From assembly GCA_025057715.1 (NCBI GenBank), contig JANWVD010000033.1, positions 1 through 7,542 on the forward strand: a stretch of 7,542 nucleotides of DNA, read 5' to 3'. Shown one piece after another: positions 1 through 6,569 of the stretch. Within the stretch, counting starts at the first letter, position 1. Each line of letters begins with the position of its first letter. The stretch comes from Aquificaceae bacterium (lineage in GTDB: Bacteria; Aquificota; Aquificia; Aquificales; Aquificaceae). Below the pieces are notes generated by a model, which searched no databases, was not told the origin of the DNA, and saw nothing but the letters and a program-made list of their open reading frames with translations. Position numbers and translations under genes: made by a program.

Positions 1-181
1 CGACCCTATGAAGGACGAACCCCGGCTCTTGGGTTATACTTTTAAAAGCCTCAAGCAGGGCGCTTTGAAACCCGCCCGTAGTAGCTATTCTAATGCTTTT
101 TCTAAAAATTGGTGTTTCTTTTTCAAAAAGAGCGAATTTAAGCGTTGAGCTGCCGTAATTTAGGCAAAAGAAAGTTTTCAT
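1..181 (-). CDS. ackA: Acetate kinase, N-terminal part (runs off left edge)
   Basis: The minus strand from an ATG at 181 to the window edge encodes 60 residues beginning MKTFFCLNYGSSTLKFALFE and ending LHRV. Seen: the acetokinase nucleotide/phosphate signature N-x-G-S-S-[ST]-L-K at residues 8-15, and a His-Arg-Val at 58-60 that matches the start of the family's HRVVHGG motif (substrate-binding Arg, R91 in the Methanosarcina enzyme). Known: AckA converts acetyl-phosphate + ADP to acetate + ATP in the cytoplasm. It directly follows phosphoketolase, which makes acetyl-phosphate, so the pair forms one pathway and probably one operon. The start overlaps the last 44 nt of xfp in a different frame; a GGAG lies about 9 nt upstream of the ATG, inside xfp. 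The stretch between the two motifs is about 32 residues shorter than in the Methanosarcina enzyme, suggesting a short-form acetate/propionate kinase. Propionate or butyrate kinase cannot be excluded from so short a piece. Confidence 0.88.
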   Translation of the reverse strand, partial: MKTFFCLNYGSSTLKFALFEKETPIFRKSIRIATTGGFQSALLEAFKSITQEPGFVLHRV

Positions 182-2516
182 CGGAAAACTCCGGATGGTC
201 TATGCCTTCATTGTAGGCAAACTTAAGCGCCTTTATCTGCATCTCTTTTAAAATCTCTACGTATTTTCCGCCCTTTAGCTGGATAGACGGCGTTCTTTGA
301 ATCACATCCATAGCTATTGAAAATCGGTCTATTTGGTTGATAATCGCTAACTGAAGAGGCGTGGTTATTCCGCCTCTTCCTTTCAAAAATGGTTGCAAAT
401 GAACCTCGTCTATCCCAGTTTTTCTATTTTCTCTATAGCCTCTGACATGCAGGTTTTTGTGATTGGTCCTTTTGTAAGTAAGGCGGTGAATAAGCCATGG
501 ATAGCCGTGAAAGTTAAAGATAATTGGCTTGTCTTTGCTAAAGTATAGGTCAAAGCTTCTGTCATTTAGTCCGTCTGGATGCTCGCTCTCTGGCGTTAGC
601 CTAAAGAGATTAACAACGTTTACAAACCTAATAGAGAGCTTTGGGAAAAACTCCCTGAGGATAAAGCTTGCGCAAATTGACTCCTTTGTGGGTATATCCC
701 CGCAGCTTGCCAAAATCACATCTGGCTCTTCTTCTAAGTTTAAGCTCGCAAAGTCAAAGATTCCAATTCCCTTTATAACGTGCGATAGCGCCTTATCGTA
801 AGGCAAATACTGAGGATGCACCTGCTTGTCGCAAACTATGATGTTGACCCTGTTTGTGGATTGCAAACAAAGATGCACATTCGCAAGCAATGTATTTGCA
901 TCACACGGAAAGTAAAGCCTTACCACATTTGGCCATTTATCCACGATGCTGTTGATAAACCCCGGGTCTTGGTGGGTAAAGCCATTATGGTCTTGACGCC
1001 AAACCACAGAAGTTAGCAAAAGGTTCAAAGAGCTTATGGGGGCTCTCCATGGCACATCCTGAGATATATCTAGCCACTTGCCAAACTGGTTAACCATAGA
1101 TGTAATAATCGGGGCAAACCCCTCGTAGGTGCTTAATAGACCGTGCTTACCAGTTAGCAAATACCCCTCAAGCCAGCCCTCGACCATGTGCTCGGATAAA
1201 ACTTCCATAACCCTTCCATCTTCGCTTAGGCTTCCTTCGTCTTTATCTTGAGAAAGAGTTTCCAGCATCCAGGCTTTGCCGTGCTCAAAAGTAGCATGTA
1301 GTCTATTTGAAGCCGTTTCGTCTGGTCCAAAGACCCTAAAGCTCTTAGGATTCTTGGCAATAACCTTGCTTAAGTACTTCCCAAGAGGCAAGGTATTTGA
1401 ATGCAAGCTAAAGCTCTCTATAGAAAACTCCGCTGGGTTTGGCAAGTTAAGCGGCACTCTCAAAAGCCCGCCATTGGCATACTTTGTATCCCCGAGCCTT
1501 TTGCCCTCAGGCGGAAAGATTTCCTCTGTCTTTATGAGAAGCCTTCCCTCTTTGTCAAAAAGCTCGCTTGGTCTATAGCTTAAAAGCCACTCCTCTAAGA
1601 GCCTAAGGCTATCTAAGTTGGTATGGACATCAGAGAAAGGAACCTGATGAGACCTCCAATAGCCCTCGATGTATTTACCGTTATGCTCTTTTGGCGCAGT
1701 CCATCCTTTCGGGGTTTTTAATATCAAAAGCGGTAAGATAGGCCTTTTTCTTTGACCTCTTAGCTCAAGGAGGGTATTAAATGCCCATCTGATGGCTTCT
1801 AATGTGCTTTGTATAACCTCGGTGAGCTCTTCGCCCTGTATGAGCTTTGGTTCATATCCATAACCTCTAAAGAGGCTAAGTAGCTCTTCCTTAGGCATAC
1901 GGGCAAAGATTGTGGGGTTATTTATCTTATAGCCATTAAGCGAAAGAACAGGCAAGACAAGCCCGTCCCTTGCCGGATTTAGAAACTTGCTTGAATGCCA
2001 AGAGGTTGATAAAGGACCCGTTTCTGCTTCCCCATCCCCGACCAAAGCAACGGCAATAAGCTCTGGATTATCAAACACCGCACCAAAGGCATGAGAGAGG
2101 CTATATCCAAGCTCCCCACCTTCTTGTATAGACCCGGGGAGCTCTGGCGTGCAATGACTCCCAAGCCCGCCGGGAAAGGAAAAGGACCTAAAGAGCTCTC
2201 TAAGACCCGCTTCATTTTGAGAAAACTGCGGATAGAACTTAGTTAAAGTCCCCTCTATGTATAAAGGTGCTATATAACCTGGGGCGCCATGCCCCGGCCC
2301 AACGACATAAATAGCATCGAGCGAATATTCTTTTAAAACATAGCTCGTAAGCAAGTATATGAGGCTGATATTCGGGCTTGCACCCCAATGCCCAAGGAGC
2401 CTTGGCTTTAGGTGCTCTTTTCTAAGTGGCTCTTTCAAAAGCGGGTTTTCTCTTAGGTAAATCATCCCTACGGCAAGGTAGTTGCTTGCCCTAAAGGCTC
2501 TAATGAGCTCCTCCAT
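138..2516 (-). CDS. xfp: Phosphoketolase (xylulose-5-P / fructose-6-P)
   Basis: A 792-residue thiamine-diphosphate enzyme, full length for the family (about 790-825). It splits xylulose-5-P (and often fructose-6-P) with inorganic phosphate to acetyl-phosphate plus glyceraldehyde-3-P (or erythrose-4-P). Motifs in order: GHWG (42-45), GPGHG (73-77), GGELGYSLSHAFG (133-145), ThDP-binding GDGEAETGPL (160-169) with LNGYKINNPT (193-202), GPDETASNR (397-405), catalytic Glu in YEGF (464-467), WRQDHNGFTHQDPGF (506-520) with the two active-site His (510, 515), and the C-terminal FHGYPWLIHR (669-678). ATG at 2516 is preceded by a strong AAGGAGG (2526-2532) at 9-nt spacing. The following gene is acetate kinase, overlapping by 44 nt. 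Oddities: an apparent extra ~17 residues near 698-714, and Gln131 where His is usual (GSIHEGGELG in relatives I know). Which sugar phosphate is preferred cannot be told from sequence. Confidence 0.97.
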   Translation of the reverse strand: MEELIRAFRASNYLAVGMIYLRENPLLKEPLRKEHLKPRLLGHWGASPNISLIYLLTSYVLKEYSLDAIYVVGPGHGAPGYIAPLYIEGTLTKFYPQFSQNEAGLRELFRSFSFPGGLGSHCTPELPGSIQEGGELGYSLSHAFGAVFDNPELIAVALVGDGEAETGPLSTSWHSSKFLNPARDGLVLPVLSLNGYKINNPTIFARMPKEELLSLFRGYGYEPKLIQGEELTEVIQSTLEAIRWAFNTLLELRGQRKRPILPLLILKTPKGWTAPKEHNGKYIEGYWRSHQVPFSDVHTNLDSLRLLEEWLLSYRPSELFDKEGRLLIKTEEIFPPEGKRLGDTKYANGGLLRVPLNLPNPAEFSIESFSLHSNTLPLGKYLSKVIAKNPKSFRVFGPDETASNRLHATFEHGKAWMLETLSQDKDEGSLSEDGRVMEVLSEHMVEGWLEGYLLTGKHGLLSTYEGFAPIITSMVNQFGKWLDISQDVPWRAPISSLNLLLTSVVWRQDHNGFTHQDPGFINSIVDKWPNVVRLYFPCDANTLLANVHLCLQSTNRVNIIVCDKQVHPQYLPYDKALSHVIKGIGIFDFASLNLEEEPDVILASCGDIPTKESICASFILREFFPKLSIRFVNVVNLFRLTPESEHPDGLNDRSFDLYFSKDKPIIFNFHGYPWLIHRLTYKRTNHKNLHVRGYRENRKTGIDEVHLQPFLKGRGGITTPLQLAIINQIDRFSIAMDVIQRTPSIQLKGGKYVEILKEMQIKALKFAYNEGIDHPEFSDENFLLPKLRQLNA

Positions 2517-2525
2517 TAGGCTAAC

Positions 2526-2532
2526 CCTCCTT
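2526..2532 (-). promoter_or_regulatory. Shine-Dalgarno of xfp
   Basis: The minus-strand sequence AAGGAGG lies 9 nt before the xfp ATG. It is a strong ribosome-binding site and decides this start. It contrasts with the divergently transcribed ATPase gene across the same 68-bp gap, which has none. A TTTAAT (minus strand, 2540-2545) just upstream could be a -10 element, but no matching -35 is visible. Confidence 0.8.
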
Positions 2533-2569
2533 AAGTAAAATTAAACTAAGAAAAGTGGCACATAGGGTA

Positions 2570-2575
2570 TAGAAT
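2570..2575 (+). promoter_or_regulatory. Possible -10 element of the ATPase gene
   Basis: TAGAAT (5/6 to TATAAT) ends 9 nt before the ATPase ATG at 2585. Transcription from it would begin about 2-4 nt upstream of the start codon, giving a leaderless or nearly leaderless mRNA. This agrees with the absence of any Shine-Dalgarno. No convincing -35 hexamer is seen at 16-18 nt spacing. It is a short pattern match in AT-rich DNA, so it is tentative. Confidence 0.35.
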
Positions 2576-2584
2576 GTCTTACTA

Positions 2585-5062
2585 ATGCATCATTTAAGCC
2601 CAGAGCAGGCGCTTAAGGAGCTAAACACTAAATTAACAGGACTAAGTAAGTCAGAGGTAGAAGACAGGCTAATAAAATACGGCCCAAACATCTTAGAAGA
2701 CGAAGCTGAGAGCAAGCTAAGGATATTTATAAGGCAGTTTGTAAATCCCTTTGTTTTTATTCTAATCTTGGCGGGTATAGTTGCCATCTTTGTCGGCGAT
2801 TTAAAAGACACGCTCGTTATTTACCTAATTCTTATCGTCAACGGCGCTTTGGGCTTTTATCAAGAGCTAAAAGCCATAAGTTCTATAAAGTCTCTAAAAT
2901 CCCTAACCTCCCCAAAGGTAAACGTATTAAGAGAAGGCATCTATAGCCAAGTAGAGAGTTCTCAATTAGTGCCAGGGGATATAGTCTCTATTAGCGAAGG
3001 GGATATTGCCCCAGCAGACATAAGACTTTTAGAGAGCTTTGGTCTTATGGCTGAAGAATCAACCCTTACAGGCGAATCTGTGCCAGTTAGCAAGCTTGCA
3101 GAGGCTATTTTAGAAAGAGAAACGCCTTTGCACGAGAGGATAAATTGCCTTTACAAAGGCACAACTGTAGTAAGAGGAAGGGCGATTGGCGTTGTTTTTG
3201 CCACCGGAAAGGATACAGAGCTTGGGAAAATAGCCCAAAGGGCAAAAGAAAAATCGCCGGAAAGCCCATTAACCAAAGCCCTCGGGGTCTTTGCAAAAAG
3301 GTGGATAGGAATATTGCTAATTCTTCTTGCTATTTTAAGTATCGTCGCAGTATCTCAAGGCAGAGAAGCAAAGACGGTTTTGTTCTTTGCCATTGCCCAG
3401 CTTGTTTCGGCAGTGCCAGAAGGACTGCCCTTGGTTGTAACCATCGCCCTCGTGGTTGGCGCTCTAAGACTTTCAAGAGAGAAGGTTCTTGTTAAATATT
3501 TACCCTCAGTAGAAACTCTCGGGAGCGCGACTTATATTTGCTCTGACAAAACCGGCACGATAACACTTGGGATTCTTGAGGTTGGGGAATATTACGCTAC
3601 TGACTTAGAAAAGCTCCTAATTGCCTGCAGCATCTGCAACGACGCTGACGAAAACAAAGGAGACCCTCTCGAGGTTTCGCTTCTAAGGTGGTTAGATACT
3701 CAAGGCTTTAACTGGAAAGAAGCAAGAAAAATTTACCAAAGAGTGTGGGAGCATCCTTTTGACGCTAATAGAAGGCTAATGGCAGTTAGCGTTAAAAAGA
3801 GCGATGGCTTTGAAATTTACATAAAGGGCGCAATTGAGTCAGTATGTAAAAAGAATTGCCCACAAGAGCTTTTAGAAATCCATGACAAGATGGCTCAGGG
3901 CGGCATGAGAGTCTTAGCCTTTGGCTACAAACACCTAAAATCTATGCCTACATCAGTTGACGAGATAGAAGCAGAGACAATCGGGCTTATTGGATTTTTC
4001 GACCCCCCAAAGGAGAATGTAAAGCAAGCTGTTGAGATAGCCAAAAACGCTGGCATAAAAGTGATGATGATAACCGGCGATAACATCCTTACTGCAAGGG
4101 CAATAGGAAAGATGGTCGGAGTTTACAAGGACGGGGACACCTCCTTAAGAGGCGAAGAACTCAGTCAGTATTCTGACGAGGAGCTCTATGAAATACTCAA
4201 AAAAACAACAATAGTAGCAAGGGCAACGCCAGAAGATAAATACAGAATAGTGAAAGTGCTTCAATCAAGGGGGGAGATAGTTGCAGTAACGGGCGATGGG
4301 GCAAACGACTCCCCCGCACTCAAGGTTGCAGACCTTGGCATAGCCATGGGGTCTGGCTCGCCATCTGCGAAAGAATCTGCCAAGATGGTCTTGCTTGACG
4401 ACAATTTATATGTCATAGTAAACGCAATAAAAAATGGAAGGCTAATAGCAAAGAATATCTCAAATGTCATAAGGTATCTTCTTTCTGCGAATTCGTTCCA
4501 GATACTTTATAACTCATTTGCAATAATAGCGGGGCTACCTTTGCCTCTTTATCCAACTCAAATACTTTGGATAAACTTGGTCACCGACGGTGTGCAAGAT
4601 AAAGCATATCCTTTTACAAAATACGAAGGAAATCCAATGCAAGAAAAGCCAAAAAGCCCGGAAAAGGTCTTTACAGGAAGCTCGCAAATTATAAAAGTCA
4701 TATACAACGGGCTTTTGATGGCGATTTTACATTTCATTTTGTTTGTGTATCTTCTAAAGCTCTATCCTTATGAGGTTGCGCTAAGTATTAGTTTTACCTC
4801 GGCTGTCGTAAGTCAGTGGGCGGTTGGCGTTCAAGAAATTGCGGAAATGCCGTTTTTCAAAAACCCTTTGAGATACATCAAGCTAAACCCGTATGTATAC
4901 CTTGGAATACTTGCAGGCTTTATTTTGCAAGCGATGGCTATAACCGTATTTTCATCATACTTTAATTCGGTGATTTTGAGCCTAAGTCAGCTAAAATATG
5001 CTTTTATAGTGCCAATTTTAACATTTTTGGGGATAGAACTTCGTAAATGGATAAAGAAATAA
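2585..5062 (+). CDS. PII-type cation-transporting P-type ATPase (calcium-pump-like)
   Basis: An 825-residue inner-membrane pump of the SERCA/PacL/PMR1 type. Seen in order: N-terminal cation-ATPase domain (about 1-45), M1-M2 (about 50-98), actuator loop with TGES (162-165), M3-M4 with PEGLP (278-282), phosphorylated Asp321 in DKTGT, nucleotide-domain GDPLE (359-363), PFDANRRLMAV (391-401) and KGAIE (414-418; usually KGAPE), then MITGDN (495-500), TGDGAND (569-575), and six C-terminal membrane segments (about 628-820). Cation ligands: E279 in M4, N636 in M5, and N664, T667, D668 in M6 (NLVTDG). The SERCA M5 glutamate is replaced by Gln639. The family uses ATP to export Ca2+ or sometimes Mn2+, Na+ or H+. 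The substrate is not certain, but Ca2+ or Mn2+ export is most likely. No Shine-Dalgarno precedes the ATG. The 3' end overlaps the next gene by 16 nt. Confidence 0.95.
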   Translation: MHHLSPEQALKELNTKLTGLSKSEVEDRLIKYGPNILEDEAESKLRIFIRQFVNPFVFILILAGIVAIFVGDLKDTLVIYLILIVNGALGFYQELKAISSIKSLKSLTSPKVNVLREGIYSQVESSQLVPGDIVSISEGDIAPADIRLLESFGLMAEESTLTGESVPVSKLAEAILERETPLHERINCLYKGTTVVRGRAIGVVFATGKDTELGKIAQRAKEKSPESPLTKALGVFAKRWIGILLILLAILSIVAVSQGREAKTVLFFAIAQLVSAVPEGLPLVVTIALVVGALRLSREKVLVKYLPSVETLGSATYICSDKTGTITLGILEVGEYYATDLEKLLIACSICNDADENKGDPLEVSLLRWLDTQGFNWKEARKIYQRVWEHPFDANRRLMAVSVKKSDGFEIYIKGAIESVCKKNCPQELLEIHDKMAQGGMRVLAFGYKHLKSMPTSVDEIEAETIGLIGFFDPPKENVKQAVEIAKNAGIKVMMITGDNILTARAIGKMVGVYKDGDTSLRGEELSQYSDEELYEILKKTTIVARATPEDKYRIVKVLQSRGEIVAVTGDGANDSPALKVADLGIAMGSGSPSAKESAKMVLLDDNLYVIVNAIKNGRLIAKNISNVIRYLLSANSFQILYNSFAIIAGLPLPLYPTQILWINLVTDGVQDKAYPFTKYEGNPMQEKPKSPEKVFTGSSQIIKVIYNGLLMAILHFILFVYLLKLYPYEVALSISFTSAVVSQWAVGVQEIAEMPFFKNPLRYIKLNPYVYLGILAGFILQAMAITVFSSYFNSVILSLSQLKYAFIVPILTFLGIELRKWIKK

Positions 5063-6291
5063 AGCGCAATTTAGAATGTCCAGTTTGTGAAAACAAAGAA
5101 ATAACATTGCAAAAATTTAGGTCCGTAAAAACGGAAGTTTTTGTATGTCAAAGTTGTCAACATAGAATTTTGACATCAAGCGAAAAATCTTCAGCCCCAG
5201 TTTCCTCAAAAGCTGGGCAATATAGCTTATTAAAAGGGGCAGGCGTTGACTTTATGATTTACTCTTTATTACTTTGTGAGGATGTAAGAAGCGCGAAGAG
5301 TCTTCTTGAGGTTGGCTGTGGAGTTGGCTTTAGCCTTGATTTTGCTCGCACTTATCTAAAGATGGATGTTGTTGGAATAGAACCAGCGCCTTACTATGAA
5401 CTTGCTAAGAGTGTATTTAATCTCGAGGTTTATAATACCTACCTTGAAAACACTCCCGAGATTTTAGGCAGAAAGTTTGACTTAGTTTTTTTCTCCGAAG
5501 TCATAGAGCATGTAGAAAATCCAGGGGAATTTCTAAGAATTGTTCGATTAGTTTCTGACAAGCTTGCTCTTACAACTCCAAATGGTGAAATTTTACACAA
5601 TCCTAAAGCGCTAAATTATTCGCAAATTAATAACATACTTTATCCGGGAGAGCATCTAAGGCTTTATAGCAAAGCCTCTTTAAAGCTTGAACTTGAAAAG
5701 GCTGGGTTTAAGGATGTATATGTCATAGAACATCCATTAAATCCTGCGAGGCTCTTTGCCTCTGCTGGAATGTCGGCACCTTCTCACTTAAACGCACAAA
5801 AATACAGAGACATATACATAAACTACCTACAAACAAGGATAAAATCTGCAAGCGATGCAATGCTTAAACTCGGGCTTTTATGGAGGTTATTCAAAGAGTT
5901 AGTAAATTTAGGAAACTATCAGGCTGCTGCCGAGGCTTTAAAGCAGCTACTTGAAGCTCTCGAGGAAAACGACCTAACAAGGGCTAATCAAGAGCTCTTT
6001 TTCCCACCATGCGCAATTTACTACAAGGGAATGATGGAGCTAAACACCGGGATGATAGTAAAAGCCGCAGAAAGTTTTAAGATAGCCACGAAGTTATTGA
6101 AAAGGGCAATATCTAAATATCCTTTTGATGAAGAATACGCAGACCTATTTTTGATGGCAAAATACCACTACGCTTTAAGCCTTGAGAGGCTTGGCAAGAA
6201 GGCCAGAGCCAAGGCTATCTACTTGAGCCTACTTTTTAACAAACCCCCTTTAGAGCTAAGAGCGAGGGTAATCTCTAACCTGAGAAGTTAA
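5047..6291 (+). CDS. Class I SAM-dependent methyltransferase with N-terminal zinc ribbon and C-terminal helical repeats
   Basis: A 414-residue soluble protein with three regions. Residues 11-37 hold two CxxC pairs (C11/C14 and C34/C37), a probable zinc ribbon. Residues about 80-230 form a Rossmann methyltransferase: motif I LLEVGCGVG (86-94), acidic residue closing strand 2 (VVGIEP, Glu112), FDLVFFSEVIEHV (144-156) and LTTPNG (175-180), as in the Methyltransf_11/23 type. Residues about 265-400 are Ala/Leu/Lys-rich paired helices with TPR-like spacing (YQAAAEALKQLLEALEE, then KAAESFKIATKLLKRA, then YHYALSLERLGKKARAKAIY). The methyl acceptor is unknown. Similar Zn-ribbon methyltransferases often sit in surface-sugar clusters, but no such genes are here. 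The start overlaps the ATPase stop by 16 nt, and only a distant GGGGA (5029-5033) precedes it, so translation is probably coupled. Its 3' end overlaps the convergent NifU-like gene by 17 nt. Confidence 0.85.
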   Translation: MDKEIKRNLECPVCENKEITLQKFRSVKTEVFVCQSCQHRILTSSEKSSAPVSSKAGQYSLLKGAGVDFMIYSLLLCEDVRSAKSLLEVGCGVGFSLDFARTYLKMDVVGIEPAPYYELAKSVFNLEVYNTYLENTPEILGRKFDLVFFSEVIEHVENPGEFLRIVRLVSDKLALTTPNGEILHNPKALNYSQINNILYPGEHLRLYSKASLKLELEKAGFKDVYVIEHPLNPARLFASAGMSAPSHLNAQKYRDIYINYLQTRIKSASDAMLKLGLLWRLFKELVNLGNYQAAAEALKQLLEALEENDLTRANQELFFPPCAIYYKGMMELNTGMIVKAAESFKIATKLLKRAISKYPFDEEYADLFLMAKYHYALSLERLGKKARAKAIYLSLLFNKPPLELRARVISNLRS

Positions 6292-6532
6292 AGGGCATTT
6301 CCATATTAACGTCCTTTACTTGAGTAATCTCTGGAAAGCGGGATTTTAGGACTCTCTCTATGCCTGCCTTTAGGGTCAGCACGGACATGCCACAGCCAGA
6401 ACAAGCCCCGACCATTCTGACAAGAACCGTGCCGTCTTCTTTTATGTCAATTAGCTCAACATCGCCGCCGTCAAAACGAAGGGCAGGGCGAACCTCGTCT
6501 AAAACTGCCTCTATTTGCTCTCTTGTTGGCAT
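6275..6532 (-). CDS. NifU C-terminal-domain (Nfu-type) iron-sulfur scaffold protein
   Basis: A small 85-residue protein consisting only of the NifU-like C-terminal domain. Seen: IEAVLDEVRPALRFDGGDVEL near the start (about 7-27), then GACSGCGMSVLTLKAGIE (42-59) with the CxxC pair C44/C47. In this family two subunits use these cysteines to hold a bridging [4Fe-4S] cluster that is passed to apo-proteins. Residue 48 is Gly where Pro is frequent. It is a stand-alone version: no NifU N-terminal IscU-like domain and no A-type domain as in E. coli NfuA. ATG at 6532 has an excellent AGGAGGT 8 nt upstream. The last residues (about 80-85) are read from DNA that also encodes the end of the convergent methyltransferase. 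It is divergent from rimM across 37 bp. No nif genes are visible, so general Fe-S maturation is likelier than nitrogen fixation. Confidence 0.93.
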   Translation of the reverse strand: MPTREQIEAVLDEVRPALRFDGGDVELIDIKEDGTVLVRMVGACSGCGMSVLTLKAGIERVLKSRFPEITQVKDVNMEMPFNFSG

Positions 6533-6540
6533 ATTTCAAA

Positions 6541-6547
6541 ACCTCCT
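6541..6547 (-). promoter_or_regulatory. Shine-Dalgarno of the NifU-like gene
   Basis: The minus-strand AGGAGGT lies 8 nt before the ATG at 6532, a near-perfect anti-16S match that fixes the start. It sits in the 37-bp gap shared with rimM, which has no such site on its own strand. Confidence 0.85.
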
Positions 6548-6554
6548 AATAAAT

Positions 6555-6560
6555 TAAAAT
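6555..6560 (+). promoter_or_regulatory. Possible -10 element of rimM
   Basis: TAAAAT (5/6 to TATAAT) ends 9 nt before the rimM TTG, so transcription would start about 3 nt upstream of the start codon. The geometry is the same as the TAGAAT before the ATPase gene. No good -35 is visible. The sequence is AT-rich, so chance is a real alternative. Confidence 0.3.
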
Positions 6561-6569
6561 TTAAACCAC

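Noticed and set aside
529..801. Plus-strand open frame of 90 codons
   Set aside because: It lies antisense to the well-supported xfp gene, has no family motif and shows only low-complexity Ser/Lys content.
1276..1578. Plus-strand open frame of 100 codons inside xfp
   Set aside because: It is antisense to conserved phosphoketolase sequence, with no ribosome site and no recognisable protein motif.
2517..2584. A classical -35/-10 promoter pair or an operator palindrome in the xfp/ATPase divergent gap
   Set aside because: Only -10-like hexamers are visible; no TTGACA-like box at proper spacing and no clear dyad was found by eye.
3145..3495. Plus-strand open frame of 116 codons within the ATPase gene
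   Set aside because: It is out of frame with a gene whose M3-M4 and PEGLP region is clearly coding; its Arg/Lys/Cys-rich translation is typical of a shifted frame.
6178..6216. Inverted repeat AGCCTTG ... CAAGGCT considered as a terminator for the convergent NifU-like gene
   Set aside because: It lies inside the methyltransferase coding sequence, has a 25-nt loop and lacks a T-tract on either strand.
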